64,000 nt of DNA from Paenibacillus harenae. GTDB lineage: Bacteria; Bacillota; Bacilli; Paenibacillales; Paenibacillaceae. The notes under the pieces were generated by a model. The model was not told the origin of the DNA. It saw only the letters and a list, made by a program, of their open reading frames with translations, and ran no database searches. The stretch spans positions 620,001-684,000 of the forward strand of contig NZ_JAUSST010000003.1 of the NCBI RefSeq assembly GCF_030812415.1, in the 5' to 3' direction. The first letter of the stretch is position 1. Every line of letters starts with the position of its first letter. The position numbers and the translations under genes are program-made. This document shows, piece by piece, positions 26,418 through 37,324 of this stretch.

Positions 26418-26619
26418 TGCCGCCAGGTGGCGGCTTCCGGCACTTCGACGGTTTTGAAGAAAGTTATATAAATCAATGATTTTTACAATAGATAGAACCT
26501 GAATGGCATGCTATTCTAATCCATGAATTACCAAGCAGATGATTTTGGAGGTGAAGATAGATCGAGGATTAAGGATGGAGAAACTTGAGGGAGAAAGGAA
26601 GGGTTATTGCAAAACAAGA

Positions 26620-26633
26620 TGAAAGCGCTTTAA
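26620..26633 (+). promoter_or_regulatory. cre-like site (CcpA operator)
   Basis: TGAAAGCGCTTTAA matches the catabolite-responsive element consensus TGWAANCGNTNWCA except at the penultimate base and has a perfect AAAGCGCTTT core. It lies 39 bp before the start of the giant secreted enzyme, a suitable place for carbon catabolite repression. Confidence 0.6.
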
Positions 26634-26671
26634 AAATCTGCTATTCGTTATTGAGGGAGGACAAATAATCA

Positions 26672-29600
26672 ATGTATAGCCGCATCACAGATACTTTAAA
26701 AGAAATATGGAAAACATCCGGTCGAGTCCTGGTTGCTCTTCTCATTGCCGCGCTGCTGCTGCAGACAGTGGGGCCGGTTCCGGGCACGCCAGTGCTTGCG
26801 GCGGAGGAACCGAACGCGAACGGTTACCTGGATAAAATCATTTTCGGCAACTACGAATCTGAAAACGCACATAATTTTAAAGGCGATTTTACGAGCGTTA
26901 TAACCGGTTTCTTAGGCGAGCCTGCCCGGGTCTCAAATCCGAAGGTTCCGGCTGCAGGGCAAGGCGGAGACTTGACGTTTACGATGAAGGTCGATCCGTC
27001 TCTCCGCAACTATCTGACCGTGAAGTTCTCGGGAGAAGAAAGCAGCTCGGGCTATACCAGCATGGTCAACATTAACGGCGAGCTGTTCGGTTTTTTCGCG
27101 TCCGGCGATTATGAACCCATTAACAAAGGCTGGACGCTGCCGAACCGCTTTTACTACAACACGATCATGCTTCCGCTAGAGTCGACGGCAGGGAAAGAAA
27201 CCGTCGAGATTACGATTCAATCGTGGGGGAATAGCAGTTCCTCCTCAAGAGGCTATTACAATGCCTATACCCACACGCAAGCCTATATCAACGTGGATGG
27301 GGAAAAGCAGGGTTATAAATTTAAGGCCGATCAGAATCCGGATACGATGCTTCCTCCGGATTTGACGGATGAGGAGAAGCAGGCGAAAATCGACGGCTAC
27401 ACGCAAAGCAATATTAACCTCTTTAACAGTTTAACCGCTAAAGTGGATGCAGGTGCGGGCGGTAAAATGTCGATCATCCGTTATCAGGACGAATTGAAAT
27501 TTTACGCGAGTGCTTTGAAATACAGCTGGTCCCCGGTGAAGACGCCGGAGGAGAAAAAGGCGGCGCTTCAGCGCATTTTCAAAACGATCGACAACCATGT
27601 CAAGGATTATTACGGCAATACGAGACTGCTGCTTCGGGGAGGACACCAGGGTGACTGGGGCGGCTACTACGGCGCGCTCGGCGAAGCGATGTACATCGTA
27701 GAGAACCTGATTAAAGACAATTCGATCTATGGGGAAGCGGCGTTCAATGCCTATTTGGATGAGCAGTTCGTCACCGGAACGTTGGAAGGGGAGTTTTCCC
27801 TGGCAGGCGTCGACTGGAACGGCGGTGAGCTGACGCGCCGTGAAGCATGGGAGCGGGTTCTGAAGGCCAATTTCGACTTTGCCCGTACAAGGCTTTCTTA
27901 TATCTACAATCAGGTGCTGTATACGTATGAAGGCGCGTGGGAAGCTCACGAAGGTCTGCGACTTATCGGATCGGAATTTTTTGAAGGCAAGGAGCGCAGC
28001 CATCAAATCCTGTTGGAATCGCTCGGGATAAGACCGTTCCTCGGCGAAGAAGTGCTGGTCGGTCCGAGCGGCGAACAATTGGATTTGTATCATTCCCTGT
28101 TCTATCATGACGCGCAGGCGCAGTTTACGGACGATTTTGTCCATATTGTCGGCAAAGGGCTTGCCAAGAGCAAGCTGGACGCGGAAGGCAATGTGGTCAG
28201 ACGGCTGCCGTACGGCAAGCACTACACCGGTTTAACGGAGGCAGGGCTTACAAGGGAAAACGGCTATGTCGCCAATTATGGCGAGGCGGCAAACTATGTG
28301 CTGAATTATTACTATAAAACCTTGAACCACGCCGGAGACGAGGTAATCAATGACGAAATCCTGAAAGCGGCATTGAAGTCGATTCACGCTCGCGGATTTA
28401 CTCGTCATTCGTCTTTGGATGGCGACGGAAAACGAGTGATGAGAGCGGAACAAGTCACGGATGAGCGAAACTCGGGTCTCACCGGTTTCCCTGCTTATGG
28501 CGCGAGAATGGGTACGGGAATGGGGATGCAGTATGCGTCCCTGGAAATGACAATGGCCCAAAACGAGCAAAGATACAGCGGTCCGGAGTGGGACAAGTAC
28601 TGGCAGTATGCGAAGGAAGCGGTCGGTTTTGTGCAGCAGCAGCTTGCGGATCGCCAGTTCCTTCATGTTGACGATTTCGGGGGCAGGGGAACAAACAGTT
28701 CACCGAATTACCTGCTGTCGGAAACCTACAAATATGTCACGGCCGATCGGGCCAATTACAGCCGGTTTGGCGATAAGGTCATGACAGGAGCCGTGCTTCC
28801 GCAAACGGATTTAGATTCTTACAAACCCGAAGAAATCGCTGCCCTGGGCGTCAATCCGGACGACTACGAGAGGTTTGCGTGGGCGGACATCGACAATTTG
28901 TACGTATCGGTAAAAGACGGCGATTTCAGGATGTTCGGTGCGCTGTATTACCGCAATCGAGGTACGACTAGCAGCGGGCGTCTCCATGTGCTGAGCGACA
29001 ATTATGATCGTATGGTTCAGATCGCCACCAATAACAGATTCCGTTACGAGGATTACTATATCCGTCCGGACAACATCGACTGGGATTTTCAGTCAGACAG
29101 GTCCGGCAACTGGGCCGGGGTACCGCAGGGGCTGACCGGCGAAGTTGCACCTGCTTCTTATCAGCCTGGTGTCGGAACCGTTAATCGCGACAACATGGAA
29201 GTGGACAATCCGTATTCCGGTTATCCGGAATTGCAGACTTCAAGGTACGGCAAATATTTCATGGTTTTCAACACGACTCGCGATGAATATGGGAATAAAC
29301 AGACATTCGAGGTGGAATTACCTACCGACTTCTCGGGCAGTTTGGTACTCGACCTTGTATCGGGGACGAATATTCCGGTTGTGAACGGCAAAGTGACCGT
29401 AGCGCCGAAAACAGCGATGGTTCTTAAGTTGAATTCGGATTTCGAATTGGCTCAGAAGCCGCTGCACGTGGATTTTGTTCAAGCGCTTTCGGGCAACGGC
29501 TACGCTGGCGTCTCCTGGAAGACGACTTCCGGCGGACAAACCTATACGGTCAAACGTTCCGAAACGGAAGATGGAGCTTACGAAACGATCGCCAGCGGAG

Positions 29601-32600
29601 TTACAGGCAATTATTACAAAGATACAGCGGTACAGAACGGCAATGTCTACTATTACAAAGTCGCCGCCGTCAATGAGAACGGCTCAGGCTGGGATTCCTG
29701 GCGCGCGGAGGCCGACCTGACTGCATCGGCATCCGATGACGCTCAGTGGCGCAGCGACGCTCTAACCGGGACGACGGGCAGCGCGTCAATTGACGGTTCA
29801 TCCGTCGTTATCAGCGGCGTCAACGGAACAGGCCTGGGTCAAGGCGATGATTATAATATCTATAACCGGGATATTAACGATTCGCTGCATTTCGTGAACC
29901 GGGTGGCTACCGGCAGCAGCACGATCAGTGCAAAGATTGAAGGCGCATCCGGGGAAGTAAGCGGCATCATGATGCGCGACCGGCTCACTGCAGACAAAGC
30001 CCGTTATATTTATTTCGGCGCGGATGAAAATGGCAATCTCGTCCTGCAGTCCCGTACGCGAGTTTCCTTCATTCAATGGTCGGGCGAGACGGCAAGTCCG
30101 AAAATAGTAAAGATTCAAGGCTACACCGCTGCGGAGTATCCTTACGTCAAACTGATGCGCGGGCATGACTCGCAGACCGTGTACGCTTTCGTATCCAAGG
30201 ACGGAACGGCTTGGACGTATGTGGCGAAGATGCTTACCTTACTGCCTTTTGCCTATTATACCGGCGTCGTCGCATCCGATTCGGCGCAGTTCGGCAACGT
30301 TACGGTAACGGAAACGCCGCAAGGCGCGCTGAGTCCGTTCGTGGCGAAAGTACATGACCAAGCGACGCTTTATTGGAATAAACCGAAGCAAGCTTCGTGG
30401 TTTAATCTGTACCGCACCACGGATGCCGCAGCGGGCGAGACCGATCCGGAATTGAAGCCGGGTACGGCGGAGCCGGTGGATGGTTCGCCTTGGTCGCTTG
30501 TTCTGTCGGGAACGAGAGCGACTTCATATCAGGAAACGAATTTCAGGTCAGGCGGCGTCTACTATAAGATTTTGCCGATTCACGCAGACGGATCGGCGCA
30601 GCCGTTCTATTCCGCATCTGTTTCTGCGGATCCGATTGAAGTCGTGATGCAGAACGCAGAGAGCTTGCCGGCTTCGGTTTACACGAAGGCCAGCTTCTAC
30701 CGGTTTCATCGAGAGCTTGACCGCATCAAGGCGGAAATGCTGAAGCCGGATGCCGACAAGGTGATGCTGATTAACGAAATCTATGATGCCCGGAATCTAC
30801 TCGTTCCGTATACAACATCGCTTTATTCGTTCGAAGGGAATGCGAGGAATGCATTCGGCTCGCCCGGCGGCACCGTCACCGGATCGCCTGCTTATTCGGC
30901 CGGAAAGATCGGTCAGGCAATCGACCTAAGCGGCACGGAAAGCTATGTCACGCTTCCCCGGACACATAACCTGTCCACTGCCGATCAAATCACAGTTGCA
31001 ACCTGGGTGAACTGGAATGGAAACAGCCAGTGGCAGCGTCTTTTCGACTTTGGCAACAACAGTAATCAATATATGTTCCTGACGCCGAAAACGGGCACGA
31101 ATACGATGCGTTTCGCGATCAAGAACGGCACCGAACAATTTGTAGAAACCTCGCAGCTTCCTGCAGGTCAATGGGTGCATGTGGCGGTTACGCTGGGCAA
31201 CGGTACGGCGAAGCTGTACGTGAACGGCGAACTGAAGGCTCAGAATAATAAGCTCACGATCAAACCGGGCGACTTCAAGCCAGGCAGCAACTATATCGGC
31301 AAGAGCCAATTTGCCGATCCGCTGTTTAGCGGCAAGATTGACGAATTCCGCATTTACACTTCCGTCTTGAGCGCTGATGAGATCAAAGCGATTTATACGA
31401 AAACGTCGGCGTGGTTTGACAATAGCTTACTCACGTTATTGCTGGATGAAGCTGCCGCGGCAGTCTCCGATCATTACACAGCCGAAAGTTATGAAGCCAT
31501 GCAGGCGGCGGCTGAGAATGCGAAAACGGTTGCCGCAAGCGCCGTTGCGACTCAGGAGGATGTGGATACGGCTTCAGCCGACCTGCTCGAGGCGCTGAAA
31601 GGACTTCAATATGTTGCCGGATTGCCGGTGCTTGATCCTATTGGCAGCAAATCCGTCTTGGCCGGCGAGCGGCTTACGATTACGGTTAACGCCACGAATG
31701 CCTCTGAAATTGTATACGGGGCAACAGGGTTGCCTATGGGGGCAACGTTTAATGCGGATACCCGCACATTCGACTGGACGCCAAGCAAAGAACAAGGCGG
31801 CGTCTATACCGTAACCTTTACCGTAAAATCCGGAGAGCTATCATTTTCCCGTACGGTTAAGATCACCGTCATCGGACTGCCGGTTCTCGACCCGGATACG
31901 TCGGTAGAGCTGACGGCGAAACAGGCCCTCACCTATAAGGTGCCTGCATCCGATCCAACGGGTGAACCGCTTGTTTACAGCGCCGAGAATGTGCCTGCAG
32001 GCGCGGCACTCAATGCGGCGACCGGCGTATTCAGCTGGACGCCGAGCCAGGCGGATTATGGCAGCCACCCGATAACCTTTACGGTCAGCAACGGCAGGTT
32101 TGCCGTAAGCCAGACGGTGATCTTTACGGTGAAGCTGAATGTGCTTCCTTCAGCAGACTACACGAAAGGGAGCCACTACCTTTATCTGAAGGAAGTCGGT
32201 CGAATCGAAACGGACATGGCGAAACCGGACGCCGATAAGGCGCAGCTTGCCGCTCAGCTTGACCAGGCGGAAAAGTCGCTTGTTCCCGTGCCACTCTCGC
32301 TCTATGCGTTTGAAGGCAATGCGGACAATTCCTTCGGCTCGTCGGCATCCGGCGGTGCCGTATTGGGAACTCCGGTTTACACAGAAGGCAAGACCGGCCA
32401 AGCCATCAGCCTGGACGGCACTGACGACTATGTGCAGCTGCCGTCGACGCATACCCTGGCCGGCAATAATGAGATCACTCTGGCAGCGTGGGTTTATTGG
32501 AAGGGCGGCAACCAGTGGCAGCGAATCTTCGACTTCGGCAATAATACGAATCAATACCTGTTCCTGACGCCGAGATCGGGTAACAATACGCTGCGTTTCG

Positions 32601-34435
32601 CGATCAAGAACGGCAGCGGCGAACAGATGGTGCAAACGTCGCAGTTGGCGGTTAATCAATGGGTTCATGTGGCGGTAACCCTGGGCGAAAATACGGCGAA
32701 GCTGTATGTGAACGGGGAATTGAAGGCGACGAATAGCAGCGTCACGATCAAGCCGAGCGATTTCAAGCCGAGCGTCAATTACATCGGCAAGAGCCAATGG
32801 CCGGATCCGCTGCTGAACGGCTTAATCGACGAATTCCGCGTTTACAATTACGTCCTAAGCGCGGACGAGATTAAAGCCGCCATCAACAACACGGCGAAGG
32901 TCTGGATTGATAAGACGTTAATTCTGATGCTGCTGGAAGAAACGGCAGCCATTAATGCCGAGCATTTTACGGCGGAAAGCATTGCGGCGCTTCAGGCGGA
33001 GGTTTCGGCGGCACAAGCGGCGTACGACAATGCCGATGCAGCCCAGGTCGAGATCGATGCGGCGGCCGCAAATCTGTTGAAAGCATTGGAAGGACTGGAG
33101 CTCAAGATTACGGCTTCGCTCGATCCGTCCGCACCGAACGGCCTGAACGGATGGTATACGACGCCCGTAACCGTGACGTTGTCGGCCTATGGGAATGTGC
33201 AGATCAGCGTTGACGGCGGAAGCAGCTGGAGCGCTTATGACGCGCCTGTTACCGTAGGCCGTGAAGGGCAGAACCAAATGCTTTATCGTCCTGTAACGGT
33301 AACCGAATCGGTTTATCCGAAATCGGTAGATGTCAAAATCGATTTGACTGCTCCTCAGGTGGCTGTCATCGGGGAAACGTCCTATACGATTGATCAAACG
33401 GTCAACATCACGTGCAGTGCGGTTGACATCGTATCCGGCGTGACCTACTCGCCATGCGACGCCACGCTAGTGGACGTCAAGGCGTATACGCTTGAGCCGG
33501 GTCTTCATAAGGTGACGGCGGAAGCGGATGACGCCGCGGGACACCGCGGATCGGCCGAACATTCGTACAGCGTAGTGGCGACGTTCGATAGCCTGTCCGC
33601 ACTGACCGGCACTTTCGCGGCCGAGACAGGCGCGGCGGGTGCGCAGCAAGTCGTAGCATCGCTTCAGCAGAAGCTGGCGGCTGCTGAAGCGAAAGCCGCC
33701 GAAAAGAAAGGCGCCGAAGCCCGCAAGTTGTTGCAAGCATATATCACGGAAGTGAACAAGCAGAGCGCCAAAGTGTTCACGGCCGAGCAGGCGGCGGTGC
33801 TCGTCCGATGGGCGCAGTGGCTGCACGATGTGACGCCGCTTGCCGGTGGGGCACCGGGTAAACCGGTGCTGTCCGACAACAACGGGCATGACACGAGCCT
33901 GAAGGACGGCAGTTATACCGTCACGATGAACCTGTGGTGGGGAAACAACGGCACCGAATTCAAGCTGTACGAAAACGGCAAGCTGATCTCCACGCAGAAG
34001 CTCACGGACAACTCGCCGCAGGCGCAAACCGTGAAGACCGATATTACAGGCAAAGCGAACGGAGCGTACACGTACACCTGTGAGCTGACGAATGTCTTCG
34101 GCTCCACGAAATGCGACCCTCTTGTCGTCACCGTCACCGACGCCGCGCCGGGTAAACCGGTCTTGTCCCATAACGACTGGGACGGCGACGGCAGCTACGA
34201 CGTCACGATGAACATGTGGTGGGGAACGAACGGTTCCGAATACCGCCTGTACGAGAACGGCGTATTGATAGACACGAAGCCGATGACAGAAGCGACGCCG
34301 AACGCCCAGGAGGCATTAACGAATATTTCCGGCAGGGCGCCGGGCGTATACGAGTACCGCGCTGTATTGATCAATGCTGCGGGCGAGACGAGCAGCGAGA
34401 CGATCACCATTACCGTAAAACAGCAAGAAGGTTGA
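26672..34435 (+). CDS. Giant secreted multidomain polysaccharide-active protein (lyase-like catalytic region)
   Basis: The protein has 2587 residues and a signal peptide (to about 43). Residues 50-220 are beta-rich. About 240-760 is an alpha-rich region ([45 protein letters not shown]) reminiscent of (alpha/alpha)-toroid polysaccharide lyases, followed by a beta region to about 925. Next come FnIII (928-1015), a DUF1349-like lectin fold (1024-1212) and another FnIII-like domain. Two near-identical cassettes follow, each a helical hairpin, a LamG/concanavalin-like domain (1382-1575; 1876-2072) and a FIVAR domain, with two Ig/cadherin-like domains between them. An OmpL47-like region, a FIMAH domain (2304-2388) and two tandem chitinase-A-type Ig domains (2394-2587) end the protein. 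No SLH or sortase signal is present. The enzyme class is an inference. Confidence 0.75.
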   Translation: MYSRITDTLKEIWKTSGRVLVALLIAALLLQTVGPVPGTPVLAAEEPNANGYLDKIIFGNYESENAHNFKGDFTSVITGFLGEPARVSNPKVPAAGQGGDLTFTMKVDPSLRNYLTVKFSGEESSSGYTSMVNINGELFGFFASGDYEPINKGWTLPNRFYYNTIMLPLESTAGKETVEITIQSWGNSSSSSRGYYNAYTHTQAYINVDGEKQGYKFKADQNPDTMLPPDLTDEEKQAKIDGYTQSNINLFNSLTAKVDAGAGGKMSIIRYQDELKFYASALKYSWSPVKTPEEKKAALQRIFKTIDNHVKDYYGNTRLLLRGGHQGDWGGYYGALGEAMYIVENLIKDNSIYGEAAFNAYLDEQFVTGTLEGEFSLAGVDWNGGELTRREAWERVLKANFDFARTRLSYIYNQVLYTYEGAWEAHEGLRLIGSEFFEGKERSHQILLESLGIRPFLGEEVLVGPSGEQLDLYHSLFYHDAQAQFTDDFVHIVGKGLAKSKLDAEGNVVRRLPYGKHYTGLTEAGLTRENGYVANYGEAANYVLNYYYKTLNHAGDEVINDEILKAALKSIHARGFTRHSSLDGDGKRVMRAEQVTDERNSGLTGFPAYGARMGTGMGMQYASLEMTMAQNEQRYSGPEWDKYWQYAKEAVGFVQQQLADRQFLHVDDFGGRGTNSSPNYLLSETYKYVTADRANYSRFGDKVMTGAVLPQTDLDSYKPEEIAALGVNPDDYERFAWADIDNLYVSVKDGDFRMFGALYYRNRGTTSSGRLHVLSDNYDRMVQIATNNRFRYEDYYIRPDNIDWDFQSDRSGNWAGVPQGLTGEVAPASYQPGVGTVNRDNMEVDNPYSGYPELQTSRYGKYFMVFNTTRDEYGNKQTFEVELPTDFSGSLVLDLVSGTNIPVVNGKVTVAPKTAMVLKLNSDFELAQKPLHVDFVQALSGNGYAGVSWKTTSGGQTYTVKRSETEDGAYETIASGVTGNYYKDTAVQNGNVYYYKVAAVNENGSGWDSWRAEADLTASASDDAQWRSDALTGTTGSASIDGSSVVISGVNGTGLGQGDDYNIYNRDINDSLHFVNRVATGSSTISAKIEGASGEVSGIMMRDRLTADKARYIYFGADENGNLVLQSRTRVSFIQWSGETASPKIVKIQGYTAAEYPYVKLMRGHDSQTVYAFVSKDGTAWTYVAKMLTLLPFAYYTGVVASDSAQFGNVTVTETPQGALSPFVAKVHDQATLYWNKPKQASWFNLYRTTDAAAGETDPELKPGTAEPVDGSPWSLVLSGTRATSYQETNFRSGGVYYKILPIHADGSAQPFYSASVSADPIEVVMQNAESLPASVYTKASFYRFHRELDRIKAEMLKPDADKVMLINEIYDARNLLVPYTTSLYSFEGNARNAFGSPGGTVTGSPAYSAGKIGQAIDLSGTESYVTLPRTHNLSTADQITVATWVNWNGNSQWQRLFDFGNNSNQYMFLTPKTGTNTMRFAIKNGTEQFVETSQLPAGQWVHVAVTLGNGTAKLYVNGELKAQNNKLTIKPGDFKPGSNYIGKSQFADPLFSGKIDEFRIYTSVLSADEIKAIYTKTSAWFDNSLLTLLLDEAAAAVSDHYTAESYEAMQAAAENAKTVAASAVATQEDVDTASADLLEALKGLQYVAGLPVLDPIGSKSVLAGERLTITVNATNASEIVYGATGLPMGATFNADTRTFDWTPSKEQGGVYTVTFTVKSGELSFSRTVKITVIGLPVLDPDTSVELTAKQALTYKVPASDPTGEPLVYSAENVPAGAALNAATGVFSWTPSQADYGSHPITFTVSNGRFAVSQTVIFTVKLNVLPSADYTKGSHYLYLKEVGRIETDMAKPDADKAQLAAQLDQAEKSLVPVPLSLYAFEGNADNSFGSSASGGAVLGTPVYTEGKTGQAISLDGTDDYVQLPSTHTLAGNNEITLAAWVYWKGGNQWQRIFDFGNNTNQYLFLTPRSGNNTLRFAIKNGSGEQMVQTSQLAVNQWVHVAVTLGENTAKLYVNGELKATNSSVTIKPSDFKPSVNYIGKSQWPDPLLNGLIDEFRVYNYVLSADEIKAAINNTAKVWIDKTLILMLLEETAAINAEHFTAESIAALQAEVSAAQAAYDNADAAQVEIDAAAANLLKALEGLELKITASLDPSAPNGLNGWYTTPVTVTLSAYGNVQISVDGGSSWSAYDAPVTVGREGQNQMLYRPVTVTESVYPKSVDVKIDLTAPQVAVIGETSYTIDQTVNITCSAVDIVSGVTYSPCDATLVDVKAYTLEPGLHKVTAEADDAAGHRGSAEHSYSVVATFDSLSALTGTFAAETGAAGAQQVVASLQQKLAAAEAKAAEKKGAEARKLLQAYITEVNKQSAKVFTAEQAAVLVRWAQWLHDVTPLAGGAPGKPVLSDNNGHDTSLKDGSYTVTMNLWWGNNGTEFKLYENGKLISTQKLTDNSPQAQTVKTDITGKANGAYTYTCELTNVFGSTKCDPLVVTVTDAAPGKPVLSHNDWDGDGSYDVTMNMWWGTNGSEYRLYENGVLIDTKPMTEATPNAQEALTNISGRAPGVYEYRAVLINAAGETSSETITITVKQQEG

Positions 34436-34469
34436 TCAACACAGACAACCGGTAAAGAAACATAGTCGG

Positions 34470-34517
34470 AAGTCCCCAATCGAATCCCGCTTTGGAGATT
34501 GGGGGCTTCTCTTTTTT
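34470..34517 (+). terminator. Intrinsic terminator
   Basis: AGTCCCCAATC pairs with GATTGGGGGCT and is followed by TTCTCTTTTTT. It closes the giant gene. Confidence 0.8.
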
Positions 34518-34541
34518 AACGATCAGGTAGGAGTATATACG

Positions 34542-34569
34542 TTGACATATCGCGAAACAACGATATAAT
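34542..34569 (+). promoter_or_regulatory. arsR-type gene promoter with internal operator; probably leaderless
   Basis: TTGACA (34542-34547), 16 bp and TATAAT (34564-34569). The inverted repeat ATATCG/CGATAT with an 8-bp gap fills the spacer, so the repressor would block polymerase. The ATG of the gene starts only 7 nt after the -10 box and no ribosome site is present. Confidence 0.75.
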
Positions 34570-34576
34570 AATAATC

Positions 34577-34888
34577 ATGAAACATATTGAGCCGATTGAA
34601 GTATTTAAGGCATTGTCTAATGAAGCACGTCTTCAAATCCTGGAGTGGTTAAAAGATCCTAATTCCCATTTTGGATCCCAGGGAGGGGTTGATCTGATCG
34701 AGGTTGGGGTATGCGTTAGTCAGATTACAACAAAACTGAATATGACCCAATCAACAACATCTCAATATTTGTCTGTCTTACAGCGGGCGGGGCTTGTACA
34801 TGCAACTCGACTGGGAAAATGGACATATTACAAAAGAGATGAAGAAGCAATAAAACAAATTGCTTCCTACATTCAGCAAGACATATAG
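34577..34888 (+). CDS. ArsR-family winged-helix repressor
   Basis: The 103-residue protein has a classic ArsR/SmtB fold: EVFKALSNEARLQILEWLKDP, then the recognition helix TKLNMTQSTTSQYLSVLQRAGLVHATRLGKWTYYKRDEEAI. The alpha-3 metal motif ELCVCDL is replaced by EVGVCVSQI, keeping one Cys, so metal sensing is doubtful and a thiol or quinone signal is possible. It is followed by an NAD(P)H oxidoreductase gene whose upstream DNA repeats the ATATCG operator words, making that gene the likely target. Confidence 0.85.
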   Translation: MKHIEPIEVFKALSNEARLQILEWLKDPNSHFGSQGGVDLIEVGVCVSQITTKLNMTQSTTSQYLSVLQRAGLVHATRLGKWTYYKRDEEAIKQIASYIQQDI

Positions 34889-34938
34889 ATAATAAAGACT
34901 GGATTCAGCTATTGAATTCAGTTTTTATATAAAAAAAC

Positions 34939-35010
34939 ATATCGATATTTCGGGATTTGTAACTGGATTAATTTATTTCACCCCAAAAAATCGATATTTC
35001 TAGAAATGTC
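34939..35010. promoter_or_regulatory. Operator pair before the NAD(P)H oxidoreductase gene
   Basis: The perfect palindrome ATATCGATAT (34939-34948) and the near-perfect GATATTTCTAGAAATGTC (34993-35010) flank an AT-rich stretch. The ATATCG word also occurs in the arsR promoter, which suggests one regulator for both. Confidence 0.6.
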
Positions 35011-35039
35011 TAATTTATGAAATGAAGGAGCTGTTCAAT

Positions 35040-35615
35040 ATGTCCAACCATACTAACCCGTCCGGCAATGCCGCAACGCTCGTTATTGTTGCTCATCCGG
35101 ATTTGAAGACGTCCCGAATTAACAAAAGATTGACGTCCGAGCTTGAACGAAGAGGAAATGTTACAGTTCACCGGCTGTACGAGACTTATCCAGATGAAAA
35201 GATCGATGTTGCTCGCGAACAAGCGCTATTACTGGCTCACGACCGTATCGTGCTTCAATTTCCTTTTTACTGGTACAGCTCGCCTTCCTTGCTGAAAAAA
35301 TGGATGGATGAAGTATTCGAGCTTGGCTTTGCTCACGGCAATAGCGGCGATAAACTGAAGGGAAAGGAGCTGCTTATCGCCATCTCTTCAGGAGGCGCTC
35401 GAAGCATGTACGAAGCCGGAGGTTTTCACAATTACTCTTACAGCGAATTGCTTCGTCCGTTTCAGCAGTCTGCTAATCTGACGGGGATGATCTACCGCCG
35501 GCACTTTGTAGTGAGCGGAATTCGAGAAGTAAGTGATGACCAATTGGAGAAGTATGCTATGGATTACGCCGACTATGTGGAGAGGACCCGCACTCTCCCG
35601 CTCAAAAGGCGATAG
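35040..35615 (+). CDS. NAD(P)H oxidoreductase, KefF/MdaB/NQO-like flavoprotein
   Basis: ATG 35040 is 9 nt after AAGGAG, giving 191 residues. The flavodoxin-like fold is marked by TLVIVAHPDLKTSRINKRLTSEL, the FMN-contacting QFPFYWYSSPSLLKKWMDEVF, and LLIAISSGGARSMYEAGGFHNYSYSELLRPFQQSANLTGM. Such enzymes perform two-electron reduction of quinones, or act as ancillary proteins of K+ efflux systems; no kef gene is nearby. The upstream ArsR gene and its operators suggest induction by quinone or electrophile stress. Confidence 0.88.
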   Translation: MSNHTNPSGNAATLVIVAHPDLKTSRINKRLTSELERRGNVTVHRLYETYPDEKIDVAREQALLLAHDRIVLQFPFYWYSSPSLLKKWMDEVFELGFAHGNSGDKLKGKELLIAISSGGARSMYEAGGFHNYSYSELLRPFQQSANLTGMIYRRHFVVSGIREVSDDQLEKYAMDYADYVERTRTLPLKRR

Positions 35616-35776
35616 CTGAGCCTTTTATAATTTAATGACGATCAGTTAATCAGCATTTATAACTATCTGGAGGATAGTTTAGTTTAAATCGTACCCCACT
35701 TCTTTTTTCGCGGTAAAATACAGAGCAGTTTGCTACAGGGTGATTTTGTTTTCAAGCATGTTAAAATACCTAACTC

Positions 35777-35805
35777 TTGACATCTGAATCGATAGCCTTT
35801 AATAT
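35777..35805 (+). promoter_or_regulatory. Sigma-A promoter before the nitroreductase gene
   Basis: TTGACA (35777-35782), 17 bp and TAATAT (35800-35805), leaving a 140-nt leader. I see no other gene in 35616-35944. Confidence 0.6.
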
Positions 35806-35944
35806 CAAATTAAACTGTTATTTCGTTTATTACAGTTGAGGCGCGCTTACATAAAAGCTGGCTTGGCTTTTCTTGCGAAATGCTGAATGGCATTATCGCT
35901 ATAGTAAGATACTAAACAAAAAACCATATTTGGAGGAAAACAAA

Positions 35945-36577
35945 ATGAGTCAACAAAATGTGCAATCGGAAGTTTTGAAAGTTCTCGCAGAACGTCACTC
36001 GGTCAAAGAATATCAAGCCGGGCATAAAATGCCTAAGGAGCATCTGGAACAATTGCTCCTATCTGCTTCACAAGCACCTTCCGCTTGGAATTTGCAGCAT
36101 TGGAAATTCGTCGTTATCGAGGAGCAAGCATACAAAGAAAAGCTGCACCCGATTGCATACGGCCAAAAACAAATTGTTGATAGTTCTGTCGTTATTGCAG
36201 TTCTTGGCGACCTGGAAGCGAACAAAAATGTCGAGCCCGTGTTTGGTCCTCTTGTTGCTGCAGGCCATATGACTAAAGAACTTAAAGATACGCTTGCCGG
36301 TCAAATCGAAGGGGCTTACCAACACCCCCAAGTTGCCCGCGATGAAGCGATTCGGAACGCTTCGCTTGCTGCCATGCAGTTGATGATCGCTGCGAAGGCA
36401 ATTGGATATGATACATGCCCGATGGGGGGATACGACGCCGCTCGTTTTGTTAAAGAATTCAATATACCTGAGCGTTACGTGCCTGTTATGTTGATCAGCG
36501 TAGGCTTAGCCGCCACACCAGCCAGACCGTCCTCAAGACTCGCTTTGGATCAGGTTACCGTTTCCAACACGTTCTAA
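35945..36577 (+). CDS. Nitroreductase-family protein
   Basis: The ATG at 35945 follows GGAGGAAAACAAA, giving 210 residues. FMN-binding nitroreductase motifs include ERHSVKEYQAG at the N-terminus, SASQAPSAWNLQHWKFVVI, and GYDTCPMGGYDAARFVKEFNIPERYVPVMLISVGLAA near the C-terminus. It resembles the YodC/YdgI/HadB group. It probably reduces nitro compounds or quinones with NAD(P)H as a homodimer. It follows the quinone-reductase-like gene in the same direction but has its own promoter. Confidence 0.88.
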   Translation: MSQQNVQSEVLKVLAERHSVKEYQAGHKMPKEHLEQLLLSASQAPSAWNLQHWKFVVIEEQAYKEKLHPIAYGQKQIVDSSVVIAVLGDLEANKNVEPVFGPLVAAGHMTKELKDTLAGQIEGAYQHPQVARDEAIRNASLAAMQLMIAAKAIGYDTCPMGGYDAARFVKEFNIPERYVPVMLISVGLAATPARPSSRLALDQVTVSNTF

Positions 36578-36700
36578 CCGTTCTGGCCGCGATGCCACGT
36601 TTGAAAAGGAAAGTGGATTCCAGATGGCCATCCCTCGAAAATTCACCGTACGTGCGAGCTTTTTCCATTTTCAAAGACGAAATTAATCCATCTACGGGAA

Positions 36701-36790
36701 TGCTAACTGGTGACTATAGTTGAACAAACAGGAGTAGTTGCTGCGGCGGCTGCTCCCTTTTTTCGTTAAGTGAACTGGCAGGCTAGTTTA
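36701..36790 (+). repeat. Dispersed hairpin repeat, full copy
   Basis: The left arm GCTAACTGGTGACTATAGTT is followed by the imperfect hairpin GGAGTAG...CTGCTCC with a T-run, then the right arm AAGTGAACTGGCAGGCTAGT. It has the same order and orientation as the copies at 42.4, 49.3, 54.0, 59.2 and 60.3 kb. The hairpin could also terminate transcription of the nitroreductase gene. Confidence 0.65.
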
Positions 36791-36832
36791 GAAAAGTGTT
36801 GAACATTTTTAGTTAAGCTCAACATGATAAAC

Positions 36833-37214
36833 GTAAGCGTCAAACTCTTCCCACCTTCAACTACTACGCTCGCTATGAGATCATGAGTTTAACCTGAGTA
36901 TGGAGGATATCTCATAAATGCTAAAGAACAACGCAAACAAGATTGGCAAGCACGCATCGCAGCCTATCGGGCAAGTGGCCTCACAATGAAAGCTTGGTGC
37001 AACGCAAATGAATGCTCTGTCGAACAATTGAAATATTGGCTTTACAAAATAAAACGTGGTTCACCCCAGACTACTCCAGACCCAAAGACTTCTCCAGTAC
37101 AGTTTATACCTCTTGCCGCTGTTGATCCACCGGGCAGCGTTTTTTCTGCTCCTTCTTTGGACTTGTTGTTTCTTGGGATAGGCATGGGCAAATTCGGGGT
37201 TATGTGACGCTTAC
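36833..37214 (+). mobile_element. IS66-family remnant, 382 bp with both terminal repeats
   Basis: The left end GTAAGCGTCA and the right end TGACGCTTAC are perfect 10-bp inverted copies of an IS66-type tip. Between them lies only a shortened first transposase-accessory gene; the second and third IS66 genes are gone. No 8-bp target duplication is visible at the edges (TGATAAAC against GGCTTAAC), so the element is old or rearranged. Confidence 0.75.
36914..37207 (+). pseudogene. IS66 TnpA-like remnant
   Basis: The frame encodes a helix-turn-helix-type segment typical of IS66 first proteins: KEQRKQDWQARIAAYRASGLTMKAWC, then CSVEQLKYWLYKIKRGS. A drifting tail runs into the right terminal repeat. 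GGAGG (36902-36906) is followed 7 nt later by ATA (36914), where ATG is expected. The C-terminal PVQV/DNA-contact region of intact TnpA is not recognisable. Confidence 0.65.
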
Positions 37215-37324
37215 GGCTTAACTATGCTTCCTTATTTGTGTTTGCCAAAAAACAAACCCTATTTTGTTCATCCTTATATTATCAAGTATGATAGAGAGGA
37301 TAGGTTTCAATGGAGGTGCGTTTA

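Noticed and set aside
27431-34480. Many long minus-strand frames opposite the giant secreted protein
   Set aside because: They follow from the GC-biased third positions of the real gene. None has a ribosome site, domain or compositional sense.
36825-37222. Target-site duplication of the IS66 remnant
   Set aside because: The 8 bases on each side (TGATAAAC and GGCTTAAC) do not match, so recent transposition cannot be claimed.
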